Source: Verrucomicrobiales bacterium
GTDB lineage: Bacteria > Verrucomicrobiota > Verrucomicrobiia > Verrucomicrobiales > DEV007
Length of the DNA: 10,155 bases
Reading direction: 5' to 3'
NCBI GenBank assembly: GCA_007123695.1
Contig: SLGN01000581.1
Span: forward strand, 1-10,155
In this document: positions 1 to 8,725 of the stretch, piece by piece
Layout of the letters: each line of letters starts with the position of its first letter
Numbering within the stretch: the first letter of the stretch is position 1
Notes under the pieces: generated by a model
Databases searched by the model: none
Told to the model about the DNA's origin: nothing
The model's input: the letters and a program-made list of their open reading frames with translations, nothing else
Made by a program: the position numbers and the translations under genes

Positions 1-826
1 CGCTGTCGCCGCTGGAAATAGCGCCGACCACCAGCGAGATGACAATGGCGAGTCCGACGAAGGGGGGCGCCCAGACGATGAGGCCGATGATGACCTTCTT
101 CACGAACCATCGCCAGAAGGCCCTCGGGTAGGTGAGTCGCGATCCGTCCGGGTTGACCACCTTGGCGCCGACGATGATTTTTCCCAAGGTCGCCTGGTAG
201 CGCCCGACCATCCAGGTGTCGTAGGCGATGGAGAGACCGAGCATCAGGAGCATGCAGAAGCCGTAGGCGGCCAGCGTCATCGGGCCCATGCCGAAGAGGG
301 CGGCTGCGGACACCTCGTCTTCGTCGATTTCCGGAGCGCCTTCATACCACGCCGCCACGTAGTAGGGAATCATCAGAACCATCGAGGGGAGGATCTTGAT
401 GAGGTAGTCGAGGGTCGAGGCGAGCGCCCGCCACCAGAAGCCGACGTAGGCGAGGGGCTGTTCGGTGGCGTCCGAGATCCCCGCCGCCGCTTCCTCGAGC
501 AGTCGCCTGACGAAGGTCTCCTTGTGCTCCGGGCCGACGAGGGCCTCTCCGTAGGGCAGCAGCTCCGCGATCGGATAGACGCGGCCGGAATGGGCGCAGA
601 CCCCGACCTCGACGGCGGCGCGGTCGTCGGCGCCTTCGGGCGGGTCCGTTGCGTGGGCAAAGAGAGCCGGAGCGACGGAGCGGAAAGTCGCCCATCCCGG
701 CATCCCCTCGCGCCAGACGAGGGATCTGGCGGTGATGGCGCCGCCCGCGTTCAAATCCAACAGGGTCGAGTCCTCGACCGGACCCTGTTGAACGGCGTTT
801 TCGTCGGTGTAGAACCAGTGGGCCAT
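1..826 (-). CDS. GYF_2 and RDD domain membrane protein (partial, C-terminus beyond window edge)
   Basis: The first 275 residues are visible, starting at the ATG at 826. Residues 3-50 form a GYF_2 (DUF4339) domain: MAHWFYTDENAVQQGPV opens it, and LVWREGMPGWATF at 36-48 is the hallmark second half. Residues 77-110 (CAHSG, ELLPYGEALVGPEHKETFVRRL) resemble a zinc-ribbon linker seen in related proteins, but only one Cys remains. An RDD domain starts near residue 127 (GFWWRALASTLDYLI, with the Arg and Asp that name the family) and continues through TLGKIIVGAKVV and LTYPRAFWRWFVKK. Membrane segments are visible near 141-160, 178-200 and 244-268. RDD proteins are inner-membrane proteins of mostly unknown role, some linked to ion transport. 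GYF_2 is thought to bind peptides at the cytoplasmic face. The specific function is unknown. It is divergent from the SNF2 gene, and no Shine-Dalgarno sequence precedes the start. Confidence 0.9.
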   Translation of the reverse strand, partial: MAHWFYTDENAVQQGPVEDSTLLDLNAGGAITARSLVWREGMPGWATFRSVAPALFAHATDPPEGADDRAAVEVGVCAHSGRVYPIAELLPYGEALVGPEHKETFVRRLLEEAAAGISDATEQPLAYVGFWWRALASTLDYLIKILPSMVLMIPYYVAAWYEGAPEIDEDEVSAAALFGMGPMTLAAYGFCMLLMLGLSIAYDTWMVGRYQATLGKIIVGAKVVNPDGSRLTYPRAFWRWFVKKVIIGLIVWAPPFVGLAIVISLVVGAISSGDS

Positions 827-1059
827 CTTGCCGGAAGAGTCTTGGCCGGAAGTCGGCGCATGTAAATGCCAAAGCGGAGGAAAGAGGAATTTTCGGCGAT
901 GTGCCGCTGGGTCGCCTCTGGCGAGGCCGATGCGGACGGGGGGACCATTCGCGGTGACGAGGGACCGGAGTGCAAAAATGTGGTCCGAAAATATTTTGTA
1001 TTTCTTGAATTTCTGGATGAATTCGCCAACATGCCCCTTCCACTCGGAACCCGCCTGTT
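827..1059. promoter_or_regulatory. Divergent intergenic region, probable promoters for both flanking genes
   Basis: These 233 bases separate two divergent genes, so both promoters should lie here. The part at about 971-1030 is much more AT-rich than its surroundings and contains the perfect palindrome AAAATATTTT at 988-997. TTGTAT at 996-1001 could be a -35 box reading toward the SNF2 gene, but no good -10 box sits at the right distance, so no specific promoter is assigned. A small ORF (866-1063, plus) lies here and is judged not convincing. Confidence 0.35.
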
Positions 1060-3669
1060 TTGAATCCTCCCAGCACCCAATCCGCCCCGCGCTTCGCCGC
1101 AGATTCCGCCCATGGCGGATGCGCCCTCTCGCGGATCGATCTCTCCATCCCGCCTTTTTACGGAGAAATTTTTTCACGGGAATCTCTTGAAAAAGGTCGC
1201 TGGCTCGTTCGAAACGGGACGGTTCGGGTGGTGACGGCAAATGTGCAAGGCCGCTTCGCCGGCGTCTTCGGCCAGGTCGGCGACGGGACCAGCCGGGCCC
1301 TGGCCGAGGTCAGCATCGTGATCCACCACGGGGAGGAAGGCTGGAAGGTCGAGGGCCGCAGCGACCGCTCGCCGACCCGCAACAACGAGCATGTCGCCGC
1401 GCTGCTGATGGCCGCGATGCTGGAGCGCGGGGTGACCGACGATCCGTCCTTCGGGCTCGGCAGCCTGCGCTGCCGCATCCATCTCCACGCCGCCGACGTC
1501 CGCGCCGGGATTCTCCACTGGGACGATTCCGACGCGCGGGCCGTGCTTCAGAACATGCCTCTCGCCCGGGTCGAGGGGGAGACTCCGGCCATCGCGGCCC
1601 GGCTGCGCGAGATGGGGCTGAAGCGGCTCGTCGAGCTCTATCCGTGGGACGAGATCGTGCCCGAACACCGGGAGTGCTACGCCTACTCCGCCGTGCGTCG
1701 CGGCATGCAGGAGGTCTTCTGGGCGGACTTTCTCGCCAACCGGCGGGTCGAGCTGGAGGAACTCGGATGCGTAATCTCGACCGACCCCGGCTTCGGTCTC
1801 AAGGTGGTGGAGCCGCTCGACTACTACGGCGAGATCGTCGAGGAGGACGACTCGGTCGATTGGTTCGGCTTCGAATACGGCATCCGCAGCGGCGGCGAAC
1901 GCATCAATCTGCTGCCCTGCCTGGTGCGCTATCTCGAGAGCAAGCCGGCCGGCGTGTCCCTCTCGGCCCTCGGACAGCGCGAGCCGAAGCGCAAGATCCC
2001 GATCCAGGTCGGCGACAGCGGCACCTTCGTCGCCATTCCGGCCAGCAAGCTCGCGACCGTCCTCGGTCTGCTTTCCGAACTCTTCGACGTGCATCCCACG
2101 ACCGAGCAGGGCAAGGTGCGGCTTCACTCCGTGCGGGCCGCCCAGTTGACGCGCTACCGGGGCGACGAGGCGCTCGTCGATTCGGCGCCGGCAGACCTGC
2201 GGCGCCGCGCCGAAGAGCTCGAGGCGCTGAAGCCGAGGGTGCCCGCCGACGCCCCTCCGGGCTTTCTCGCGACCCTGCGCCCCTACCAGCAGGACGGGTT
2301 CGAGTGGCTGCAGTTTTTGCGCGAACAGGGTCTCGGCGGCATTCTCGCCGACGACATGGGCCTCGGCAAGACGGTGCAGACCCTCTGCCACCTCCACTGC
2401 GAAAAGGCAAACGGGCGGGCCGACCTGCCCAGCCTGATCCTCGCCCCCAAGAGCGTCGTGCCGAACTGGGAAAAGGAGGCGAAGAAGTTCGCCCCCTCCC
2501 TGCGCGTCCTCGCCCTGCAGGGGCCCCAGCGCAAGAAATACTACCCGATCCTGCGGCACTGCGACCTCGTCGTGACCTCCTATCCCATCCTCTTCCGCGA
2601 CGCCGAGGAGCTGCTCTCGCAGCCTTTCCACTACGTCGTGCTCGACGAGGCCCACACCATCAAGAACACCTCCTCGCAGATCACCAAGGTCGCGTGGCAG
2701 ATCGATGCCCGGCATCGTCTCTGCCTCTCCGGCACGCCCATCGAGAACCACCTCGGCGAGCTCTGGTCCCTCTTCCACTTTCTCACGCCCGGCTTCCTCG
2801 GCAGCGAGGAGAGCTTCAACCGCTGCTTCCGGGTGCCCATCGAAAAGCACCGCGACGAGGGCCTGCGCAAGCGCCTCGCCGAGCGCGTCGCCCCTCTGAT
2901 GCTGCGCCGCACCAAGAGCCTCGTCGCCCAAGACCTGCCGTCCAAGACGGAGATCGTCCGCACCGTCGAGCTGAATCCCAAGCAGGTGGAGCTCTACGAA
3001 GCGGTGCGGGCCGCCGTCAGCCGCGAGGTCCACGAGGAAATCGCGCGGCTCGGGGTCGAGCGCAGCAAGCTGCTCGTGCTCGACGCGCTGCTGAAGCTGC
3101 GCCAAGTCTGCAACCACCCCCGGCTGCTCAAGCTGCCCTCGGCCCAGAAGGCGAAGGGGTCGGCCAAGCTCGACCTCTTCCTCGACTGGATCCCCTCGAT
3201 GGTGCGCGAGGGGCGGCGCATCCTCGTCTTTTCCCAGTTCACCGAGATGCTCTCCATCCTCGAAGACGCGCTCGCCAAGGAAGGAATCAAGTATCTGACC
3301 CTCACCGGGCAGTCGAAGGACCGCGGGCAGCTCTGCGACGACTTCCAGTCGGGCAAGGCGCCCGTGTTCCTCATCTCCCTGCGTGCCGGGGGCACGGGCC
3401 TGAACCTGACTGCCGCCGACACCGTGATCCACTTCGACCCCTGGTGGAACCCGGCTCTGGAGGCGCAGGCGACCGACCGCGCCTACCGCATCGGCCAGAA
3501 GAATCCGGTCTTCGTCTACAAGCTCATCACCGAAGGCACCATCGAGGAAAAGATCCTGATGCTGCAGCAGAAGAAGCGGGCGCTCTTCGAGGGCATCCTC
3601 GAGGGCACGCCGCAAAAGCTCTCCTTCAGCGAGGAGGAACTCGACGACCTGCTCGCTCCGATGAAGTAG
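1060..3669 (+). CDS. SNF2-family DEAD/DEAH-box helicase-like ATPase
   Basis: An 869-residue SNF2-type double-stranded-DNA translocase. Motifs seen: LRPYQQDGFEWL near 406-417; Walker A DDMGLGKT at 431-438; DEAH at 529-532; LSGTPIEN at 556-563; LRRTK near 620; LRQVCNHP in the inter-lobe region; ILVFSQF; SLRAGGTGLNLTAADTVIHFDPWWNP ending at 798 (motif V); and QATDRAYRIGQ at 803-813 (motif VI arginines). The ATPase is therefore complete. Residues 33-117 look like the N-terminal SWIM region of bacterial SNF2 proteins (FYGEIF, KGRWLVRNGTV, then EHVAALL), but the zinc-binding cysteines are absent. The TTG at 1060 is the only ordinary start between the in-frame stop at 1018 and the SWIM-like region; no Shine-Dalgarno is visible. 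These proteins remodel protein-DNA complexes, and the bacterial cellular role is mostly undefined. No restriction or defence genes are adjacent, so a defence role is not supported here. Confidence 0.95.
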   Translation: MNPPSTQSAPRFAADSAHGGCALSRIDLSIPPFYGEIFSRESLEKGRWLVRNGTVRVVTANVQGRFAGVFGQVGDGTSRALAEVSIVIHHGEEGWKVEGRSDRSPTRNNEHVAALLMAAMLERGVTDDPSFGLGSLRCRIHLHAADVRAGILHWDDSDARAVLQNMPLARVEGETPAIAARLREMGLKRLVELYPWDEIVPEHRECYAYSAVRRGMQEVFWADFLANRRVELEELGCVISTDPGFGLKVVEPLDYYGEIVEEDDSVDWFGFEYGIRSGGERINLLPCLVRYLESKPAGVSLSALGQREPKRKIPIQVGDSGTFVAIPASKLATVLGLLSELFDVHPTTEQGKVRLHSVRAAQLTRYRGDEALVDSAPADLRRRAEELEALKPRVPADAPPGFLATLRPYQQDGFEWLQFLREQGLGGILADDMGLGKTVQTLCHLHCEKANGRADLPSLILAPKSVVPNWEKEAKKFAPSLRVLALQGPQRKKYYPILRHCDLVVTSYPILFRDAEELLSQPFHYVVLDEAHTIKNTSSQITKVAWQIDARHRLCLSGTPIENHLGELWSLFHFLTPGFLGSEESFNRCFRVPIEKHRDEGLRKRLAERVAPLMLRRTKSLVAQDLPSKTEIVRTVELNPKQVELYEAVRAAVSREVHEEIARLGVERSKLLVLDALLKLRQVCNHPRLLKLPSAQKAKGSAKLDLFLDWIPSMVREGRRILVFSQFTEMLSILEDALAKEGIKYLTLTGQSKDRGQLCDDFQSGKAPVFLISLRAGGTGLNLTAADTVIHFDPWWNPALEAQATDRAYRIGQKNPVFVYKLITEGTIEEKILMLQQKKRALFEGILEGTPQKLSFSEEELDDLLAPMK

Positions 3670-3689
3670 CGGGGGAAGGGCGGTCGGCG

Positions 3690-3694
<5 letters not shown>
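3665..3694. terminator. Weak hairpin between convergent stop codons
   Basis: AGTAGCG (3665-3671) and CGCTACT (3688-3694) are inverted, with a 16-base loop. Each arm contains the TAG stop of one of the two convergent genes. A shared short bidirectional terminator is possible, but there is no U-tract. Three of the seven paired bases follow automatically from two convergent TAG stops, so the evidence is thin. Confidence 0.2.
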
Positions 3695-4904
<1,210 letters not shown>

Positions 4905-4920
4905 TGGAGAGGGGGCTGTG

Positions 4921-4992
4921 GACGGTGGACGGTAAATGTGTGGCTGAAGGTTCACCGTTTACAGTTTTCAGTTTTCAGTTTTCAGTTTTCAG
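4921..4992. repeat. Degenerate heptanucleotide tandem array
   Basis: The clearest part is CAGTTTT repeated four times exactly (4962-4989) followed by CAG (4990-4992). It is preceded by CCGTTTA (4955-4961), and further left by the heptamer pair GACGGTG-GACGGTA (4921-4934). The segment between shows weaker seven-base spacing. It lies in the 142-base gap (4905-5046) between the cytochrome gene and the FG-GAP gene, in the region where the FG-GAP promoter or leader should lie. Slipped-strand copy-number variation is expected for such arrays. The array resembles the one at 9885-9905, which shares the unit CCGTTTA. Confidence 0.8.
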
Positions 4993-4999
4993 GGCTGGT

Positions 5000-5017
5000 G
5001 TGGAGGCTTCGGCCGAC
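5000..5017 (+). repeat. 18-base dispersed repeat, copy 1
   Basis: GTGGAGGCTTCGGCCGAC occurs here and again on the minus strand at 9922-9939, with one mismatch (17 of 18). It holds a small dyad, GGC-TTCG-GCC, able to form a UUCG-capped mini-hairpin when read on the plus strand. It lies 30 bases past the stop of the cytochrome gene and directly beside a heptamer array, as does the other copy. It is probably a member of a genome-wide intergenic repeat family. Confidence 0.6.
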
Positions 5018-5046
5018 GGTGAAATCAGAGATTGACGCGAAATTTC

Positions 5047-8000
5047 TCAAAATTCCTTCACTTCGAGCAGCTCCGCCTTCGCGGCGTCTTCGAGGATCTC
5101 CACCGAGACTCCGTCCAGCCCGTGGCTCCGCAGTCCGACAAGGGTCAGCTTTTGCCGGCCGGGCTCCTTCACCTCGATGACGACCTCGGCTTCGTTGCCG
5201 TCCGTGGGCAGCTCGACTTTCTCCTCGCCGTGGAAGAACTCGAGGTCGGCGAGCTTTCCGTTGAGCTTCAGCTTCACCTCGCCGGCGGACTTCACCTCGA
5301 GAAAGCTGCGTGCCACGCCGAGGCGGTTGCGCCCGCGGCCCTCGACTTCGGGCAGCTCGTCGAAGGGGACGGCGCCGCCGACCCGGGCGTAGAAGGGGAT
5401 CCATTGGTAGTCGGAGATGGGGTCTGTGAAGATCTTCGCCCCGTAGTGGCCGATGCGGTCCCGGGTCGAGGGATGGGGCATCAGGGTCTGCCAGTGGCGC
5501 ACGTAGCGGCTCGCGGACGTCTTGAAGTCGCCGTCCTTGCCGAGCTCGGAGAGGAAGCGGACGAGGTCGATGAATTCGTCTTCGCGCAGCGAAGCGGTCA
5601 GGCCCGGCGGCATCAGGGAGACGGGGCTGATCTGGACCTCGGCGACTTCGCCCTTGGCAATGCGGTTCTCGTTGCCGACGGCGTCGCGGATGACGAGCTC
5701 GTTGGCGTCCTCGCGGGCGACCGCGCCGGCGAAGGCGTTGCCGTTCTTCAATGTCACGAGGGTGGTGTGGTAGCCTTCCTTGATCTTGGCGCTGGGCTCG
5801 AGGATCGACTCGATGAGGTAGTCGACGGGGGCGCTCGCGCCGATGCTGACCATGTCGGGCCCGATCACTCCGCCGGCCCCGCCGATGGCGTGGCAGACGA
5901 CGCATTGGAGGGCGGCGCGCCGGTAGATGGCCTCGCCCCGGTGCGGATCGCCGGCCTCGGCGACTTGTTTCATCATGGCCTCCATCTCCTCGGGCGAGAG
6001 GGCGGTCTTCATCGGCTTCAGCTCGCCGGCCTCCTGCAGGGCGGCAACGAGCCCCTCGGGGCGGGTCGCGGCGCTCTGGGCCTTGTTGACCCCGGTCAGG
6101 GCGACGGCGGGCGGCAGGGTCGTGCCTTCGAGCGCTTTGGCGAGGGCGCCGGGGCCCTGCTGGGTGGCGAGGAAGGCGTCGTAGATGCCGTGGGGATCGG
6201 CCCCGTCGGGTGCGTCGGGCAGCACGGCGAGGGCGAGCTTGGCTCCTTCGCCGGGGTTCATGCGGGTGCGCCCGATCACGGCGAGGGAGCGCAGGAGGAA
6301 GTGGGCGTCCGCGTCCTGGGCGGTGGCGTCGAGGAGCTGCGCGGTGGCGGGCCCGCCGAGGGCGACGAGACCGTCGAGGGCGGCGCGGGCGCGGGCCTGG
6401 TTCTTCGGCGCGTCGAGGAAGGCGGCCTTGAGGCCCTCGCGGGCGGGCTCGAGCTTCCACAGTCCGGCGAGGGAGGCGGCGCTGGCGAAGGTGGCGGCGT
6501 CGTCGGACTGGAGGAACTGGGCGAGGCGGGCGATGTCGCCGGAGGGCTGGAGTTTGCGCAGCTTGTTCGCGCTGTCGAGCGCGGCGAGGACGGTGGTGCG
6601 ATGGGCGGCGGTGGCGTCGTCGCGCAGGGCGAACTGGAAAAGGCGGTCGAGGTCCTCGGCCGATCCCACCTTCGACACCCAGTCGGCGATGCCGGCGACC
6701 TCGGCGTCGGAGGCGAGCTCGCCCGACTCCAGCGCGGCGAGAATCTGCGGCAGGGCGACCGGCTCGTTGAGGGCGCGCACCGCGAAGAGGAGCTGGGCGG
6801 GGCTGGCGAAGGGGTTGCCCTCGGTCGTGAGGGGCTTCCAGCGGGCGGCGTGCTCGCGGCAGATCGACCAGACCGCGAAGTCGAGAAATTCATCGACCTC
6901 GACGCCGTCGAGGGCACGCAAGGCGATCTTCACGGTGTCGGGCGAGTCGAGCTGGGCGAGGACGCTGACGGCCCAGAGCCGCACCTGGGGATGCGGGTCG
7001 CCGACGGCTATCTCGGCTGCGGCGAGGGCCTCGGGGATGGTGGCCGCGTCGTAGTAGATCGCCCGCAGGGCGGCGGCGCGGACCTTGTGGTTTTTTGCCT
7101 CGGTCAGGGCGAGGGCGGCCTCCACGTCGAGCGGGGTCGTCATGCCCGCAGGCCAAGTCGCCTGGGAGACCCAGAGCTTGCGCAGGGCGAAGAGTTCGGG
7201 ATCGACGCCCGCGGGCGGCGTGAGATGCTCGATCTCGGCGGAGGCGTCGAGCCGCTTCCGCAGCTCGATGACGGCGGCGTTGCGGGTCCAGCCCTCGGGG
7301 GCGTTGAAGTGGGCGAAGAGCTCCGGCTCGGTGGCGTTCACGATGTCCGGCTTCTCCACGAGCTCGCGCCCCTCGAAGGTGATGCGCCAGATGCGGCCGT
7401 GGGCGTGGTCTCGGCGGGGATCGCGGAAATCGACCTCGCCGTGCTGGATGATGGGATTGTACCAGTCGGCCACGTAGATCGCGCCGTCGGGCCCCATCTT
7501 GATGTCGATGGGGCGGAAGGCGCCGTGGCTGGAACTGACGAGGTCGTCGATCTGCGTCGAGGTGTAGGAGCTGCCCTTGTCGGTGAGCTGGAAGAGGTTG
7601 ACGCGGTTGCCCCGGAAGTCGGGCGCGGCGAAGGCGTCCTGGAGGGCGTCGGGGATGTGGCGGCCGGTGAGGATCTCGAGGCCGCAGTGCTTCGGCTGGC
7701 CGGGATTGAGGCCGGGCAGGATGCGCGTTGCGCCGGGCGAGGAGAGGAAGACGCTGCGGGGGAAGACGAAGTTGATCCCTTGGCCGCCGGCCCCGTCGGT
7801 CATGAAGCTCTGCCCGTAGGTGTCGAAGGCGTGGCCCCAGGCGTTGACGAGGCCTTTCATGAAGACCTCGGCCCGGCGCGTCTCGGGACGGTAGTGCCAC
7901 ATGCCGCCGCCGAGGAGCCTGCGCACGCCGTAGGGCGTCTCGAGGTGGGTGTGGATGTAGATCGACTGGTTCATCCAGAGCATGCCCTCGGGCCCCCAGC

Positions 8001-8514
8001 GGAAGGTGTGGACGAGGTGGTGGGTGTCCTCGGTGCCGAAGCCCGACAAGACGACGCGCCGTTCGTCGGCGACGCCGTCGCCGGTGGTGTCGCGCAGGAA
8101 GAGGACCTCGACCGAGTTGGCCACGTAGCAGCCCCCGTCGCCGGGCAGGACGGCGGTGGGGATGTGGAGGTCGGTGGCGAAGTCGGTGATCTTGTCCGCG
8201 ACGCCGTCGCCGGTGGTGTCCTCGAGGATGACGATCTTGTCCTGCTCCTCCTGGCCGGGCTGGATGTGGGGGTAGAGCGGGCTGCTCACGACCCAGAGGC
8301 GCCCCTGCGCGTCCCAGTTCATGTGCGTGGGGTTGGCGACGGCGGGCTCTTGGGCGAAGAGATTGATCTGCGCCCCCTCGATCAGGTTGAAAGCCTCGAG
8401 CTGCGCCTCGATCCGCGTGTCGGGAATGTCGCGCAGGCCTTTTTGGGCGGCGAGGTTGCTCAGGCCGAGCATCGAAACGGCGGTCGCGAGGAAGGGGAGG
8501 GTCGGTCGGGTCAT
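5047..8514 (-). CDS. PVC-type membrane-bound dehydrogenase/HEAT/cytochrome c fusion protein, exported
   Basis: An 1155-residue exported protein. Residues 1-23 are a signal peptide (cleavage LAA before Gln24). Residues about 45-380 match the PVC membrane-bound dehydrogenase N-terminal family (TIGR02604 type), a propeller related to sugar dehydrogenases: MNWDAQGRLWVV, two DTTGDGVAD loops, GTEDTHHLVHTFRWGPEG, and PDGAIYVADWYNPII near 350. Residues about 390-830 are alanine- and leucine-rich helical repeats of HEAT type. Residues about 855-992 form the PVC heme-binding domain (TIGR02603 type): CVVCH at 871-875 binds heme c, and Met968 in SLMPPGL is the expected axial ligand. The likely role is oxidation of a sugar-like substrate with electrons passed to the covalent heme, in the periplasm or attached to a membrane; substrate and cofactor are not readable. 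Family members usually end soon after the heme domain, but here about 163 extra beta-rich residues follow. No Shine-Dalgarno; a GC hairpin lies just upstream of the start. Confidence 0.93.
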   Translation of the reverse strand: MTRPTLPFLATAVSMLGLSNLAAQKGLRDIPDTRIEAQLEAFNLIEGAQINLFAQEPAVANPTHMNWDAQGRLWVVSSPLYPHIQPGQEEQDKIVILEDTTGDGVADKITDFATDLHIPTAVLPGDGGCYVANSVEVLFLRDTTGDGVADERRVVLSGFGTEDTHHLVHTFRWGPEGMLWMNQSIYIHTHLETPYGVRRLLGGGMWHYRPETRRAEVFMKGLVNAWGHAFDTYGQSFMTDGAGGQGINFVFPRSVFLSSPGATRILPGLNPGQPKHCGLEILTGRHIPDALQDAFAAPDFRGNRVNLFQLTDKGSSYTSTQIDDLVSSSHGAFRPIDIKMGPDGAIYVADWYNPIIQHGEVDFRDPRRDHAHGRIWRITFEGRELVEKPDIVNATEPELFAHFNAPEGWTRNAAVIELRKRLDASAEIEHLTPPAGVDPELFALRKLWVSQATWPAGMTTPLDVEAALALTEAKNHKVRAAALRAIYYDAATIPEALAAAEIAVGDPHPQVRLWAVSVLAQLDSPDTVKIALRALDGVEVDEFLDFAVWSICREHAARWKPLTTEGNPFASPAQLLFAVRALNEPVALPQILAALESGELASDAEVAGIADWVSKVGSAEDLDRLFQFALRDDATAAHRTTVLAALDSANKLRKLQPSGDIARLAQFLQSDDAATFASAASLAGLWKLEPAREGLKAAFLDAPKNQARARAALDGLVALGGPATAQLLDATAQDADAHFLLRSLAVIGRTRMNPGEGAKLALAVLPDAPDGADPHGIYDAFLATQQGPGALAKALEGTTLPPAVALTGVNKAQSAATRPEGLVAALQEAGELKPMKTALSPEEMEAMMKQVAEAGDPHRGEAIYRRAALQCVVCHAIGGAGGVIGPDMVSIGASAPVDYLIESILEPSAKIKEGYHTTLVTLKNGNAFAGAVAREDANELVIRDAVGNENRIAKGEVAEVQISPVSLMPPGLTASLREDEFIDLVRFLSELGKDGDFKTSASRYVRHWQTLMPHPSTRDRIGHYGAKIFTDPISDYQWIPFYARVGGAVPFDELPEVEGRGRNRLGVARSFLEVKSAGEVKLKLNGKLADLEFFHGEEKVELPTDGNEAEVVIEVKEPGRQKLTLVGLRSHGLDGVSVEILEDAAKAELLEVKEF

Positions 8515-8520
8515 GGGAGG

Positions 8521-8534
8521 GCGGCGCTCGCCGC
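8521..8534. other. GC-rich palindrome just upstream of the cytochrome gene start
   Basis: GCGGCG-CT-CGCCGC is a perfect inverted repeat that ends 6 bases before the ATG at 8514 in the minus-strand transcript. In that transcript it is preceded by a run of U. If transcribed it would place a stable hairpin at the ribosome entry site, which could lower or regulate translation. No regulator binding site is recognised. Confidence 0.35.
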
Positions 8535-8550
8535 AGTGAAAAATTCGGGC

Positions 8551-8577
8551 GTAGCATGGGCATCCTGCCCATGCACT
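8551..8577 (+). repeat. REP hairpin, left copy
   Basis: Head GTAG at 8551-8554, stem arms 8554-8562 and 8566-8574, loop TCC. The identity with the right copy ends after 8577. Confidence 0.75.
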
Positions 8578-8692
8578 TTGGTTAGGCGTGTGGAGTCCGC
8601 AGAAGGGACATTCGCTGATTCGGCTTCGATTTGGGAAGAGAGAAGGGGGCGTTTGAGCGATGGAGCTTGTCGGGAAGTCGGCGACGCAGCAC

Positions 8693-8719
8693 AGTGCATG
8701 GGCAGGATGCCCATGCTAC
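8693..8719 (-). repeat. REP hairpin, right copy
   Basis: Read on the minus strand the head GTAG is at 8719-8716; stem arms are 8696-8704 and 8708-8716, loop GGA on the plus strand. It is an exact reverse complement of the left copy. Confidence 0.75.
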
Positions 8720-8725
8720 CCTGGG

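Larger units (their letters stand above)
8551..8719. mobile_element. REPIN-like element: two inverted GTAG-headed REP hairpins
   Basis: Two 27-base copies are exact reverse complements of each other (8551-8577 and 8693-8719) and enclose 115 bases. Each begins, from the outside, with GTAG followed by a 9-base-pair hairpin (GCATGGGCA, three-base loop, TGCCCATGC). A GTAG head plus palindrome, paired in inverted orientation, is the established architecture of REPINs, short non-autonomous elements mobilised in trans by RAYT (REP-associated tyrosine, IS200-like) transposases. The element almost fills the gap between the SGNH and cytochrome genes and starts 6 bases past the SGNH stop, so it would be read through in a shared transcript and could attenuate or protect the mRNA. 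No RAYT gene is in the window; the assignment rests on structure alone. Confidence 0.7.

Noticed and set aside
910..926. Short inverted repeat TCGCC-TCT-GGCGA in the divergent gap
   Set aside because: A 5-bp stem is expected often by chance in GC-rich DNA, and there is no second copy or clear operator context.
866..1063. A 65-codon ORF in the divergent gap, its TGA overlapping the TTG start of the SNF2 gene
   Set aside because: The overlap could suggest translational coupling, but there is no ribosome binding site, no recognisable domain, and the second half has AT-rich codon positions unlike the neighbouring genes. It is kept only as a remote possibility.
1060..3669. Possible defence-system SNF2 (DISARM-like or restriction-associated)
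   Set aside because: No methyltransferase, nuclease, phospholipase-D or other defence partner lies next to it within the window; neighbours are housekeeping or envelope genes.
4905..4955. Extended N-terminus of the FG-GAP protein from a GTG at 4955
   Set aside because: It would add 17 residues in front of a good signal peptide and overlap the repeat region; the ATG at 4904 gives a standard secreted protein.
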